Below, piece by piece: positions 1 to 8,244 of a stretch of DNA of 64,000 nucleotides. Within the stretch, counting starts at the first letter, position 1. Every line of letters starts with the position of its first letter. The DNA is from JANQIO01 sp965229625 (lineage in GTDB: Bacteria; Pseudomonadota; Gammaproteobacteria; Pseudomonadales; Halieaceae). Location: assembly GCA_965229625.1 (NCBI GenBank), contig CBDDJJ010000002.1:124001-188000 (forward strand), in the 5' to 3' direction. A model generated the notes under the pieces. The model saw only the letters and a list, made by a program, of their open reading frames with translations. It searched no databases and was not told where the DNA came from. The translations under genes and the position numbers were made by a program.

Positions 1-5
1 GCCGC

Positions 6-1274
6 TCAGGCAGCGGCCAGCGCCTGGTCTATATCGGCAAGAATGTCGTCGATATGCTCAATGCCAATCGACAGGCGGACCATGTCCTCAGATACGCCCG
101 CCGAGGCCAGCTCCGCCGCATCCAGCTGCCGATGGGTGGTGCTGGCCGGGTGGCAGGCCAGGGACTTGGCATCGCCAATGTTCACCAGCCGCAGGATCAG
201 TTGCAGGGCATCGATAAAGCGGGCGCCTGCGTCCATGCCCCCTTCGATACCAAAACTGAGAATGCCGGAGGCCTTGCCCCCGCAAATCTTCCCGCAGTTG
301 TCGCGGTAAGCGCTGTCGGGCAGCGTGGCGTACTTGACCCAGCTGACCTTGGGGTGGGCCTGCAGGTGCGCGGCCACCTTCTCGGCATTTTCGCAGTGCC
401 TCTCCATCCGCAACGCCAGGGTCTCCAGGCCCTGCATGATCAGGAAAGCACTGTGGGGTGACAGAGCGGCCCCGGTATTGCGTAGCGGTACTACTCGACA
501 GCGGCCGATGAAGGCCGCCTCGCCCATGGCCTCGCTGTAAACGACACCATGATAGGAAGGGTCCGGCGTTGTCATCACCGAAAAGCGTTCACCCTGGGTC
601 CAGTCGAACTTGCCGGAGTCGACGATCGCGCCGCCAATGGTGGTACCGTGGCCGCCGATGTACTTGGTCAGCGAGTGCACCACGATATCGGCGCCGTGAT
701 CGAAGGCGCGACACAGCAACGGCGTGGCCACCGTGTTGTCGACAATCAGCGGCACGCCAGCGGCATGGGCAATCTCCGCCCAGCGCTGGATATCCACGAT
801 ATTGCCAGCCGGGTTGCCGATGGACTCACAGAACAGCGCCCGGGTGCCCTCGTCGATCAGTGCCGCAACCGTGTCAAAGTCATCGGCGTCGGCAAAGCGC
901 ACCTCGATTCCCTGGCGTGGGAAAGTGTGGGCAAACAGGTTGTAGGTACCGCCGTACAGTTGCGAGGTGCTAACGATGTTGTTGCCGGCCTCGGTGATCG
1001 CCTCGATGGCATACCGGATCGCGGCCATACCGGAGGCCACGGCCAGCGCACCGATGCCGCCTTCCAACTCTGCCAGGCGCTGTTCCAGTACCGCGTTGGT
1101 CGGATTCATGATGCGGCTGTAGATATTGCCGGGCACTGCAAGGTTGAACAGGTCCGCCCCGTGCTGGGTATCGTCAAAGGTGAACGACGTGGTCTGGTAG
1201 ATCGGCGTAGTGGCGGCGCGGCTGGTGGGATCGCCTTCATAGCCCGCGTGCAGGGCGATAGTCTCTGGCTTCAT
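6..1274 (-). CDS. metY: O-acetylhomoserine sulfhydrylase (Cys/Met metabolism PLP enzyme)
   Basis: PLP-dependent enzyme of the Cys/Met-metabolism family, 422 aa, close to the usual 420-430 aa. It begins MKPETIALHAGYEGD, typical of O-acetylhomoserine (thiol)-lyases, which make homocysteine from O-acetylhomoserine and sulfide in the cytoplasm. The PLP lysine lies in HSLTKYIGGHGT, and an SRIMNPTNAVLEQRL segment lines the active site. I place the start at the ATG at 1274 because AGGAG lies 8 nt upstream; the reading frame is open further but upstream residues do not look like this family. A MetZ or cystathionine gamma-synthase role is less likely. Product call is good; physiological sulfur donor is inferred. 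Confidence 0.85.
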   Translation of the reverse strand: MKPETIALHAGYEGDPTSRAATTPIYQTTSFTFDDTQHGADLFNLAVPGNIYSRIMNPTNAVLEQRLAELEGGIGALAVASGMAAIRYAIEAITEAGNNIVSTSQLYGGTYNLFAHTFPRQGIEVRFADADDFDTVAALIDEGTRALFCESIGNPAGNIVDIQRWAEIAHAAGVPLIVDNTVATPLLCRAFDHGADIVVHSLTKYIGGHGTTIGGAIVDSGKFDWTQGERFSVMTTPDPSYHGVVYSEAMGEAAFIGRCRVVPLRNTGAALSPHSAFLIMQGLETLALRMERHCENAEKVAAHLQAHPKVSWVKYATLPDSAYRDNCGKICGGKASGILSFGIEGGMDAGARFIDALQLILRLVNIGDAKSLACHPASTTHRQLDAAELASAGVSEDMVRLSIGIEHIDDILADIDQALAAA

Positions 1275-1378
1275 TGCATACTCCTGTACAACAAAAATTA
1301 TTGGTATCCGAGCAACATGACGCCCTCGCCGGGCGACAACCGGACTTTCCTCAAATATCCAGGTCTGGCAGGTCGCTT

Positions 1379-1735
1379 CTACCCGGCCGAATCGTAATAG
1401 AAGCGCTCGTGCACAATTTTGCCGTCGCGCCACTGGGCGACAACGACTTGCTCGACGTGCACGTTGTTGCCCTCGACGTCGACCCAGTCCATAACATTCT
1501 CATACAGGGAAACATCATCACCGATGCCGACCTTGCTGGCTTCGAAGTTCTTGAACTCCTGCACTGAGGCGACAAAAGCTTCTTCTCTTTCCAGGTTTGC
1601 CGCCAGCCCCACCGTGGCACCGTAGGCAGGCTCCTCCATCACCACATCATCTGCATAAAACTCGCGCATGGCATCCATGATGCGACCCTGCGCCAGGTAC
1701 TCGAGCATCTCCTTGATCCGCACGTTGTCTGCCAT
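1379..1735 (-). CDS. SnoaL-like / NTF2-fold protein
   Basis: 118-aa protein of the NTF2-like superfamily. It has the usual pattern: an N-terminal helix, then FYADDVVMEEP early and a VHVEQVVVAQWRDGKIVHERFYYD strand pair near the end (the RDGKI turn and HERFYY strand are characteristic). Such proteins are small cytoplasmic hydratases, isomerases or ligand binders; no substrate can be read here. ATG at 1735 has AGAGGAG 7 nt upstream. It follows the TonB receptor gene by 28 nt on the same strand, so cotranscription under the same Fur control is likely, which is an odd partner for a receptor. Confidence 0.75.
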   Translation of the reverse strand: MADNVRIKEMLEYLAQGRIMDAMREFYADDVVMEEPAYGATVGLAANLEREEAFVASVQEFKNFEASKVGIGDDVSLYENVMDWVDVEGNNVHVEQVVVAQWRDGKIVHERFYYDSAG

Positions 1736-1763
1736 TGTTTTCTCCTCTCGGTTTACGACACCG

Positions 1764-4007
1764 CTACCAACTATAGTTGACCTCCACGCCCAGCACCCGG
1801 GGTTCAGCGGTACGGGCGCTCTGCTCGGGATCACCGGTGATGTCATTAAAGCTGACCGCAGTCACCTGGGTCGCATAGTCTTCGTCAAACACGTTGCGAC
1901 CGAACAGGTAGGCTGACCAGTTATCGGCCACATAGCCCAGTTTCAGGTTGACCACCCAGTAGTCGTCGACCGTGGTTGCGGGGTCATTACAGGGCCGGGC
2001 GGAGCAGGTTTCGCGTTGCCCGACCTCGTTACCCTCGGTGTCAAAGATGGGCTCGAACTCGACCCGGTTGGGATCGTTGGTTTCCGCCGAGAAGAACTCG
2101 TCAGACCAGTTCACATCGCCGCTCACCACAAAACCGGAAGGATGTTGATAGTTGAAACCCAGCGCCAGCGTCCACTCCGGCGCATAGGGAAATTCGTTGC
2201 CCGTGTATTCGAAGGTATCGCCGTCGTATTCATCAAACTGGGTGTCCAGGTAACCGATCGCGGCGAATGTTGTGAAGCCGTCGAACCAGTTGCTGTCGAT
2301 AGACAGCTCACCACCGAACAATCGCGATTCACCGGCATTGTCCGGGACGGTGTCCAGCGGCACGCCGTTGGCGCGCCCGAAATCGCTGGTGCGATTGACC
2401 TGCTGGTCCTGCCAGTCGGTGTAGAACAGGTTGCCGCTGACCTGGTGGCGCTGGTCGAACAGCGACGCGCGTACGGACAGTTCGTAAGTCCAGGCTTCCT
2501 CGGGGTCGAATTCGTTAAGCTCGCCGCTGACAATCGCGACTCCAACACCACCGGCCCGGTAGGCTTTCTGCGCCGTTGCGCCCAGTACAATGTCCTCGGT
2601 AAGCCGATAGCGGGCACCCAGCTTGGGCAGGAACGCATCGTACTCGGCGTTGGTCCTGATCACTTCATCCGGCGGCAATGGGAAAGGTAAGGTCACATCG
2701 GTCGTGGTGAAGGTTTCATTGCGAATATCGCGCTCTTCGTCGTCGTAGCGGAAGCCGCCGATCAGCGTGAAGCGATCACTCAGGTCGTATTCCCACTCGG
2801 TAAACACCGCCCGGTTCTCTTCTTCGTTGCGGAAATCGCGCTGCTGCAGAATCTGCTCAAACGGGTCGATCCCCAGAAACTCCAGAACTGGCGGCGGGAT
2901 GCCCAGAAAAGCCACGCTAATACTGAGATTGTCCACGGACTGGTTGTCAAAGTTGCCGGCATAAACGCCCACGATGCCGCGGAGCGGGCCGCCATTGTCG
3001 TAGTTGGCCCGTAGCTCGAAAGTCTGGGAGTCATCCTCCTGCTCGCGATCGAGGAAGGACAGCGGCTCCGCCGAGTTGTCGATGTCCTCTATGCGCACGT
3101 AGTCGTGTTCATAGAACGTGGCGATAGCGGTCAGGCTCCAGGCGTCGTTGATGCGGTAGTATGCCTGCAAGGTGTTAATCAGGTGCTCCGAGCCCTCCTC
3201 GGCCGGCCCGTCTGACAGGTTTACCCGCCGATCCGGGAACTGGAAGAAATCCACCAGGTCCTCACCGCCGGTAGAGTCGGTGTAGCTGATGGTGTAACGC
3301 AACTCCAGGTCTTCGCTGGCCGCCCAACGGAGTTTGCCGCGCAGGTTGAGGAAATCTCGTGGATCGTAGTCCTCCCCGCGGGTGGGATTGCGCACCCAGC
3401 CGTCGGTTTCTCGCTTGTCGACCGCGAAGCGGGCCGCCAGTTTGTCGTCGACCATAGGGATATTCAGTGCACCCGCGGTCTGGTAACTGTCCAGCTCGCC
3501 GTACTGGCCGCGGACGCGCCCCCCGAATTCGTTGAACTCAGCGTCAGCCGTGTTGATGACTATCGCCCCGCCGATGGCGTTCCGGCCCTGGGTAGTGCCC
3601 TGTGGGCCGCGCAGCACTTCCACCTGCCCAATATCCCAGGTGGAGTAAGGGCCGAAGAAGGTGGACTGGTTATTTGGCAGCGCTGCGCCATCAACAATGG
3701 TGTTGACCAGCAAACCGGCACCCCCACCGAGGCGCTGATCCACGCCGCGAATGGCAAAACCCTTCTGGCCAAAACTGGAGCTCACATTGGGCGTGCGCAG
3801 TACCACGTCGTAGAGATCAATGATGGAGCGCTGTTCCAGCTCTTCACCGGTAAACACGGCGATGCTGGTGGTCGTCTCCTGCAGGGTACGGCCGAGTTTT
3901 TCTGCACGAACAACCACTTCTTCGAGGCGGTCTTCTCCCTGGGCATAGCTGTGTGCAGCTACCGCCAACGGCAGCACCGCCAGGGCCGACAGGATAGGCT
4001 TTGACAC
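1764..4007 (-). CDS. TonB-dependent outer-membrane receptor (iron-linked)
   Basis: 747-aa outer-membrane gated beta-barrel. Residues 1-22 are a signal peptide ending AAHSYAQ; LEEVVVRAEK is the TonB-box region, followed by a plug domain with VEVLRGPQGTTQGRNAIGGAI and a barrel ending in the aromatic residue Trp (NYSW). Start is GTG at 4007 with AGGAAG 7 nt upstream. A near-perfect Fur box (4044-4064) lies just upstream, shared with the divergent small-membrane-protein/PepSY operon, so the substrate is probably a ferric chelate. The ligand is unknown; this subfamily is broad. Confidence 0.9.
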   Translation of the reverse strand: MSKPILSALAVLPLAVAAHSYAQGEDRLEEVVVRAEKLGRTLQETTTSIAVFTGEELEQRSIIDLYDVVLRTPNVSSSFGQKGFAIRGVDQRLGGGAGLLVNTIVDGAALPNNQSTFFGPYSTWDIGQVEVLRGPQGTTQGRNAIGGAIVINTADAEFNEFGGRVRGQYGELDSYQTAGALNIPMVDDKLAARFAVDKRETDGWVRNPTRGEDYDPRDFLNLRGKLRWAASEDLELRYTISYTDSTGGEDLVDFFQFPDRRVNLSDGPAEEGSEHLINTLQAYYRINDAWSLTAIATFYEHDYVRIEDIDNSAEPLSFLDREQEDDSQTFELRANYDNGGPLRGIVGVYAGNFDNQSVDNLSISVAFLGIPPPVLEFLGIDPFEQILQQRDFRNEEENRAVFTEWEYDLSDRFTLIGGFRYDDEERDIRNETFTTTDVTLPFPLPPDEVIRTNAEYDAFLPKLGARYRLTEDIVLGATAQKAYRAGGVGVAIVSGELNEFDPEEAWTYELSVRASLFDQRHQVSGNLFYTDWQDQQVNRTSDFGRANGVPLDTVPDNAGESRLFGGELSIDSNWFDGFTTFAAIGYLDTQFDEYDGDTFEYTGNEFPYAPEWTLALGFNYQHPSGFVVSGDVNWSDEFFSAETNDPNRVEFEPIFDTEGNEVGQRETCSARPCNDPATTVDDYWVVNLKLGYVADNWSAYLFGRNVFDEDYATQVTAVSFNDITGDPEQSARTAEPRVLGVEVNYSW

Positions 4008-4043
4008 GGTAAGGCTTCCTGAACAATTTCGACACGCAACTTT

Positions 4044-4064
4044 AAATGATAATTATTATCATTT
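4044..4064. promoter_or_regulatory. Fur box between divergent iron-uptake genes
   Basis: Perfect inverted repeat with arms AAATGATAAT / ATTATCATTT around one central T. This closely matches the 19-bp Fur consensus built of GATAAT units. It sits 37 nt from the GTG of the TonB receptor (minus strand) and 56 nt from the ATG of the DUF3325-like gene (plus strand), so one site can repress both directions in iron-replete cells. Confidence 0.9.
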
Positions 4065-4119
4065 GCAATTAGATGTTGTGCATGATGTAATTTTTCGGGC
4101 CTTCAATCGACCCTTCTCC

Positions 4120-4431
4120 ATGTTGCTGGTATTTGCATTGAGCTATCTCGCCGCCTTTGCGCTGTATCAGGGCGATGCCCGCCGCTGTGCCTTGAAAAAC
4201 GTCGCCCCCGAGATCATCCGCCTGCTACGCATCGCTGGATACGCACTATTGTTGGCGGCGGTCGGCGCCGCCGTCAGCACCTGGGGAGGGGAGCGTGGGA
4301 TTCCCAGTGTGCTGGTTGCACTGAGCCTGGCTGCACCGCTCAGTCTCCTGCTGGCATCCCGCTGGCCGCAGACCCATCTTGCCAGCGCGCCTCTCGCGCT
4401 GGTTGTCGGAGCCGTAGGGCTGGTCCTTTGA
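4120..4431 (+). CDS. DUF3325-like small inner-membrane protein
   Basis: 103-aa hydrophobic protein with about four membrane segments: MLLVFALSYLAAFALYQG, ALLLAAVGAAVSTW, a leucine-rich segment LVALSLAAPLSLLLA, and LALVVGAVGLVL at the end. Size, topology and position (TonB receptor - small membrane proteins - PepSY protein) fit the DUF3325 iron-uptake accessory family. I use ATG 4120; the frame also opens at a TTG at 4063 but that codon lies inside the Fur box and adds 19 non-family residues. Its stop overlaps the next gene (TTGA), suggesting translational coupling. Function is unproven in the family. Confidence 0.65.
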   Translation: MLLVFALSYLAAFALYQGDARRCALKNVAPEIIRLLRIAGYALLLAAVGAAVSTWGGERGIPSVLVALSLAAPLSLLLASRWPQTHLASAPLALVVGAVGLVL

Positions 4432-4682
4432 GCCTGCGCGGCATTTCCATGAGCGTGCTGGCTTTCCTGTTCACCGCCAGCGTGAGCACGGCATTGATCG
4501 TCATGGGCCCAGGTGAGTTTGCCAATCGCACCCTGCTGACCGTGTTGCTCATCCCCTTCATCTGGGGCCTGGCGATGTTCTACTGTTACTGGGACAACCT
4601 GAGCTGGCGCCCAGCTCTGATGCTGAGTGTTGCAACCCTGTGCGCGGCGACCCTGATCGCCGTTAACGACGTGCAGCTCTGA
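4428..4682 (+). CDS. DUF3649-like small inner-membrane protein
   Basis: 84-aa protein with about three membrane segments (LAFLFTASVSTALIVMG, TVLLIPFIWGLAMFYCYW, ALMLSVATLCAATLIAV). It resembles the short DUF3649-type proteins of proteobacterial iron-uptake operons. The start is probably TTG 4428, overlapping the previous stop as TTGA and preceded by AGGG; an in-frame ATG at 4449 has no ribosome site. Its stop overlaps the PepSY start (TGATG), so three genes form a tightly coupled unit. The family assignment rests on topology and context, not on a diagnostic motif. Confidence 0.6.
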   Translation: MSLRGISMSVLAFLFTASVSTALIVMGPGEFANRTLLTVLLIPFIWGLAMFYCYWDNLSWRPALMLSVATLCAATLIAVNDVQL

Positions 4683-6256
4683 TGCAGCGGGACCGGCTAA
4701 AGCGGATCAACCATCTGCACACCGTGGTCGGCCTTGTAACGGGCTGGCTGCTTTTTGTGGTGTGCTTCTCAGGCTCAGTCGCCATGCTGTATGAGGAAAT
4801 GCAGGGCTGGGAAAACCCTTCACTGCGCTCCCCGTTGCCCGAGAAGGCGCCAGCCATCAATCCACTGATCGACTCGTTTATTGCCAGCCAGGGTGGTCAC
4901 GTGGATAACCTGTTTCTGATGCTCCCTGATGAGGCTCGACCTTTCTACACACTGTCCGGAAGTGCTCACAGGGATGACGGCAACGAATTTGTCTCTCAAC
5001 GATTTGCAGCGAACGATGGCGCGGCAGTGCTGGAAGCAGAGGAAGGGCCAGCACTGTGGCTGCTGCGGTTTCACCAGAATCTACAAATTGAGAGGCGGCT
5101 CGGCCGTTCGCTGGTTGGCATTGCCGGTGTCTTTATGCTGCTTTCATTGCTGACCGGTGTCATTATCCACCGCAAGATACTGCGAGACCTTTATAAAATC
5201 CGCTGGCACCGTTCCTTTCATCTCAAGTGGAAAGACCTCCACACCGGCCTCGGCGTATGGACACTGCCTTTCAGCATAACAATTGCTTTCACCGGCGCCA
5301 TTCTCGGCTTGGTGGTATTGTTCCTGCCGATACTTGCCCTGGTCGCTTTCAAGGGCGACCAGGACCGGGCCATTGAGGCGGTGGTTGGACCGCCTCCGGA
5401 ACCGGCCGGCATTGTGGCCACGATGGCCCGGCTGGAAGATGTGCTGGCCCGTATCAATCGGGAAACACCCTATCGCGCCAGCCGCGTCGGTCTCGAGAAC
5501 TACGGTGATGCCAATGCGCGTTACAAGGTGTTCGCGGATACTGACAGTGAACTGGTCCGTTTCGTGCAGATTGACACCAGTGCCATCACCGGCGAGCTTG
5601 GTGAACCTTCGGTGCTGTTCGGTGCCCTGCCTGAATCCGCTGTCGGGCGCATCTATGCAGCGGTCACGCCGCTGCACTACGGTACCTATGGTGGGATCTT
5701 GCTCAAAGCGGTGTACTACTTCGCCGGGATGCTGGTCAGTATTTCTATCGCCGTTGGCACACTGATATACCTGGAGCGCAGAATGAACGGACCGCTGGGC
5801 CATCGCAGTGACGCCTTTTACCAGTCCATCAGCCGTCTGAATGTCGGCATCACTGCCGGTCTTGGTCTGGCATCAGTAGCCATCCTCTACACAGACCGTG
5901 TCTGGGGAATGCATGATGAAAATCGAGGCTACTCTACGGCTTCGGCTTTCCTTGCAACGTGGGGTATTTCCATCTTGTGGGCGCTTCCGCAGGCAAATGC
6001 TCGTCGCGCAGCCCGCCACTTACTCACACTGACGGCGGTACTGGGCCTGGGCCTGCCAGTCCTGGACATCGCTACGGCGTCGCAAGCTGTCCAAAACCAC
6101 GCGGCACTGACAACCAATGCAATTGTCGCCGTGAGTGGCGCAGTGATAGCAGGATACCTGCTGCTGAGCCGGATTCCGCGTGACGTGCAATCCTCACTGC
6201 CAACAGACGCAGAGTTGGGTCACGCTGCGCAAGAGGCCTCAACGATCAGCTCCTGA
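4682..6256 (+). CDS. PepSY-associated TM protein (iron uptake, possible ferric reductase)
   Basis: 524-aa inner-membrane protein. Residues 10-35 form the first helix (HLHTVVGLVTGWLLFVVCFSGS, family hallmark), with the helix pair after the periplasmic loop carrying HRSFHLKWKDLHTGLGVW, where conserved histidines could hold haem. Further helices follow to about residue 500. PepSY_TM proteins sit beside TonB siderophore receptors and are thought to take part in periplasmic or membrane iron reduction. Here it is the last gene of the Fur-box operon and starts inside the previous stop. It runs convergently to the ABC exporter with only about 50 nt between. Confidence 0.85.
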   Translation: MQRDRLKRINHLHTVVGLVTGWLLFVVCFSGSVAMLYEEMQGWENPSLRSPLPEKAPAINPLIDSFIASQGGHVDNLFLMLPDEARPFYTLSGSAHRDDGNEFVSQRFAANDGAAVLEAEEGPALWLLRFHQNLQIERRLGRSLVGIAGVFMLLSLLTGVIIHRKILRDLYKIRWHRSFHLKWKDLHTGLGVWTLPFSITIAFTGAILGLVVLFLPILALVAFKGDQDRAIEAVVGPPPEPAGIVATMARLEDVLARINRETPYRASRVGLENYGDANARYKVFADTDSELVRFVQIDTSAITGELGEPSVLFGALPESAVGRIYAAVTPLHYGTYGGILLKAVYYFAGMLVSISIAVGTLIYLERRMNGPLGHRSDAFYQSISRLNVGITAGLGLASVAILYTDRVWGMHDENRGYSTASAFLATWGISILWALPQANARRAARHLLTLTAVLGLGLPVLDIATASQAVQNHAALTTNAIVAVSGAVIAGYLLLSRIPRDVQSSLPTDAELGHAAQEASTISS

Positions 6257-6304
6257 ACGTCATCAGCCTCCGTGACAAGCCCCGGCAACCCGGAGCAATC
6301 CGGC

Positions 6305-8128
6305 TCAGGCAATAAAGCCACCCGACTGGCGCCGCCAGAGCTCGGCATAAAGACCACCGGAAGCCACCAGTTCCTCGTGGCTGCCCTGCTCGATGATCTG
6401 CCCCTGGTCCATGACCACCAGGCGGTCCAGCGCTGAAATTGTGGACAGGCGGTGGGCAATGGCCAGTACAGTCTTGCCCTCCATCAGCTGCATCAGGTTT
6501 TCCTGGATGGCGGCCTCGACCTCCGAGTCCAGCGCCGAGGTAGCCTCATCCAGCACCAGGATCGGCGCGTCCTTCAGGAACATGCGGGCGATGGCGATCC
6601 GCTGGCGCTGGCCGCCTGACAGCTTGGCACCCCGCTCCCCGACCTGGGCATCGTAGCCGCCGCGCCCATCGAAGTCGCTGAGCTCACTGATAAAGTCGTG
6701 AGCATTGGCGCGCCGGGCAGCGCTGATGACCTGCTCATCGCTGGCGTGCTGGCTGCCGTAGGCAATGTTCTCGCGAATGCTGCGGTGCAACAGAGCCGTA
6801 TCCTGGCTGACCACGCCGATCCGGGCCCGCAGGCTCTCCTGGCTCACCCGGGCGATGTCCTGCCCATCGATCAGGATCCTGCCGCCCTCGAGATCGAACA
6901 GCCGCAACAGCACGTTCATCAGGGTGGTCTTGCCGGCGCCGGAGCGGCCCACAATGCCAACTTTCTCGCCTGGCTGGATGTGCAGCGTAAAGTCCTCCAG
7001 CACGCCGCGTCCCTTGCCGTAGTGGAAGGACACCGATTCAAAATCGATGCGACCCTCTTTCACTTCCATAGGGGGTGCGTCCGGGATGTCTTTCACCATC
7101 TGCACCCGGGAAATAGTGTTCATACCGTCGTGGGCGGTACCGAGATTCTCGAACAGGCCCGACAGCTCCCACATAATCCAGTGAGACATGCCATGCAGGC
7201 GCAGCACCAGGCCAATCGCCACGGCGATGCCGCCAACGCTGGTACCACCCTCAAGCCAGGACCACACCGAGACCGCGCCCACCGCAAACAACAGCACCGC
7301 GTTAATGAAGTCGATGGAGACTTCCAGCCGTGTCGCCAGGCGCATCATGTCGTATACCGTGCCCAGGAAACCGCGCATGCTGTCGCGCGCGTAGTTCTCT
7401 TCCTGCCGAGTGTGGGCGAACAGCTTGACGGTCATGATATTGGTATAGCTGTCCACCACCCTGCCGGTCATGGTCGAGCGCGCATGGGCCTGCTCCTCCG
7501 CCACCTTGTGCATGCGCGGCAGCAGCTGCTTGAGAATCAGCCCGTAGATGCCCAGCCACACCAGGAACGGCAGCATCAACCAGAAATCGAAGGTAGCCAC
7601 TAATAGCAGCGCACCCAGGAAATAGACCGACACATAGACCATCACGTCGGCCAGCTTCATGACCGCATCGCGCACACCCAGGGCGGACTGCATGACCTTG
7701 GTGGCCACCCGGCCGGCAAACTCGTCCTGGTAGAAGCCAAAGCTCTGCCTCAGCAGGTACTGGTGCGCCATCCAGCGGATGCGCATCGGGTAGTTGCCCA
7801 TCAGGCTCTGGTGCATGACCAGGGAGGCCAGCAGGTTCAGGCCCGGCAGGGCGATCAGCACCAACAGCCCGATCCACAGCAGCGTGCCGCCCTCCTCCTC
7901 GAGGAAGGTCTCCCGGTCAGCGGTAGCCAGCCAGTCGACAATGTTGCCAAGGAAGCCAAACAGGCTGACCTCGATCACCGCCACCACGGCCACCAGCACG
8001 GACATCACGGCCAGCCAGGGCCACACGCCGCGGGTGTAGTGCCAGCAGAAGGCCCACAGAGAGGATGGCGGCCGCGCCGGCGGGTCCGGCGGGAACGGCT
8101 CTACCAGTTTTTCAAAGAATGCGAACAT
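6305..8128 (-). CDS. ABC exporter, fused permease-ATPase (MsbA/LmrA-like)
   Basis: 607-aa half-transporter. The N-terminal about 330 residues hold six membrane helices of the type-1 exporter fold (LAVMSVLVAVVAVIEVSLFGF first). The ATPase has Walker A GRSGAGKTTL, Q-loop VSQDTALLHR, signature LSGGQRQR, Walker B ILVLDEATSALD and the H-loop AIAHRLST. It probably works as a homodimer in the inner membrane. The MFAFFEKLVEPFPP start is common to a proteobacterial subgroup of unknown substrate, so lipid, peptide or drug export cannot be told apart. It is monocistronic, convergent with the PepSY gene. Confidence 0.9.
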   Translation of the reverse strand: MFAFFEKLVEPFPPDPPARPPSSLWAFCWHYTRGVWPWLAVMSVLVAVVAVIEVSLFGFLGNIVDWLATADRETFLEEEGGTLLWIGLLVLIALPGLNLLASLVMHQSLMGNYPMRIRWMAHQYLLRQSFGFYQDEFAGRVATKVMQSALGVRDAVMKLADVMVYVSVYFLGALLLVATFDFWLMLPFLVWLGIYGLILKQLLPRMHKVAEEQAHARSTMTGRVVDSYTNIMTVKLFAHTRQEENYARDSMRGFLGTVYDMMRLATRLEVSIDFINAVLLFAVGAVSVWSWLEGGTSVGGIAVAIGLVLRLHGMSHWIMWELSGLFENLGTAHDGMNTISRVQMVKDIPDAPPMEVKEGRIDFESVSFHYGKGRGVLEDFTLHIQPGEKVGIVGRSGAGKTTLMNVLLRLFDLEGGRILIDGQDIARVSQESLRARIGVVSQDTALLHRSIRENIAYGSQHASDEQVISAARRANAHDFISELSDFDGRGGYDAQVGERGAKLSGGQRQRIAIARMFLKDAPILVLDEATSALDSEVEAAIQENLMQLMEGKTVLAIAHRLSTISALDRLVVMDQGQIIEQGSHEELVASGGLYAELWRRQSGGFIA

Positions 8129-8244
8129 ACCAGCGCAGTACCTGCTGCGAACTCCGGACAGGAACGGGAGTGAACTATAGGGGATTCGGCCCGTCGCGTG
8201 CGGTGTGATACTACGGAAGCGGTAGCGTCAGTACAAAAAAACCG

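Noticed and set aside
549..1397. Plus-strand 282-codon frame opposite the sulfhydrylase gene
   Set aside because: Its codons are the complement of a well-conserved enzyme gene and the translation has no family features.
4063..4119. Upstream TTG start for the DUF3325-like gene
   Set aside because: It lies inside the Fur box and lengthens the protein with residues that are not hydrophobic or family-like.
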